A stretch of DNA of 64,000 nt from an uncultured Sphingomonas sp. (GTDB lineage Bacteria; Pseudomonadota; Alphaproteobacteria; Sphingomonadales; Sphingomonadaceae): contig NZ_CAJYTI010000007.1 of assembly GCF_913777625.1 (NCBI RefSeq), positions 26,576 to 90,575 of the forward strand. Direction: 5' to 3'. The position numbers and the translations under genes are program-made. A model generated the notes under the pieces. It was not told where the DNA came from. It worked only from the letters and a program-made list of their open reading frames with translations, and did no database searches. Shown piece after piece: positions 63,894 through 64,000 of this stretch. Positions within the stretch are counted from its first letter, which is position 1. Each line of letters begins with the position of its first letter.

Positions 63894-64000
63894 AGCAGAA
63901 GAGGATAGGGTGGCCGGATGAGAGGTCCACATCCCGCCCGATCCGTATTAGGAAGCGGCCATACCGCCTTCCAATCGGAGACCGAACCCTTGGCCGACAC

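Noticed and set aside
63990..64000. Start of another gene at the right edge (TTG after CGGAG)
   Set aside because: Only 11 bases are visible, too few to support a coding sequence.

Overview
The window is about 64 kb of high-GC chromosome, apparently from a sphingomonad (Alphaproteobacteria, Sphingomonadales). The basis is general: GC-rich codon use throughout, a TonB-dependent receptor with a carbohydrate gene cluster, a separate gatCA/gatB arrangement, and overall gene content. No 16S rRNA or other phylogenetic marker was compared. Most of the window is ordinary housekeeping DNA with very short spacers, many 4-nt stop/start overlaps and several strand switches. No prophage, insertion sequence, CRISPR array or rRNA operon was seen.

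Layout. 1-7.2 kb: ilvB (cut by the left edge), miaA and serB (divergent, overlapping at their starts), a MipA-type outer membrane protein, a Sel1/SPOR protein, and a ParA-like / ribbon-helix-helix / TPR-SPOR cluster. 7.2-11.4 kb: a dihydroorotase-like gene that lacks metal ligands, coupled to pyrB, then a solitary flagellin and ruvX. 11.4-14.2 kb: an Lrp regulator divergent from an amino-acid dehydrogenase, and a DUF3089 hydrolase. 14.3-20.6 kb: gatC-gatA, a membrane glycosyltransferase, gatB, a periplasmic cyclophilin, a Crp/Fnr regulator and two very small proteins. 20.7-22.5 kb: tRNA-Leu(UAG) and tig with a good terminator.

22.7-37.1 kb is a carbohydrate-utilisation locus. It has GH30 and GH27 on the minus strand, a GntR/FCD regulator, and then a TonB-dependent receptor, a flavin-dependent tryptophan-halogenase-family protein, GH2, GH51 and GH43 on the plus strand. 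The enzyme set fits beta-1,6-galactan or type II arabinogalactan carrying arabinose and terminal galactose. An 11-bp palindrome of the type TTGTCAGACAA occurs twice over the predicted receptor promoter and once in front of the GH27-GH30 operon, so it is the likely operator of the GntR protein.

37.2-47.9 kb: sodB, a membrane-anchored hypothetical, a ClC transporter, then mtaB-ftsY-yciB, DUF924, a GGDEF/EAL protein, ffh, rpsP and rimM. From 47.9 to 51.4 kb the conserved order rpsP-rimM-trmD-rplS is interrupted by a GRDP-like/TIGR04222 pair, an oppositely oriented thioredoxin-reductase-like gene, a lone VapC and a complete VapBC module. The stop of the last vapC overlaps the start of trmD. 52-64 kb: two paralogous ~100-residue proteins around a GAF-like gene, a dipeptidyl-peptidase IV, a chemoreceptor, DUF418, asd, YitT, a DUF457-like membrane protein and a LuxR-HTH/DUF4019 protein.

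Three ~140-bp repeats with inverted ends lie between convergent genes, and a short hairpin of the same type lies near the right edge. The most unusual features are the toxin-antitoxin module placed directly ahead of trmD, the operator set of the carbohydrate locus, the placement of the palindromic repeats, and the probable pseudo-dihydroorotase.
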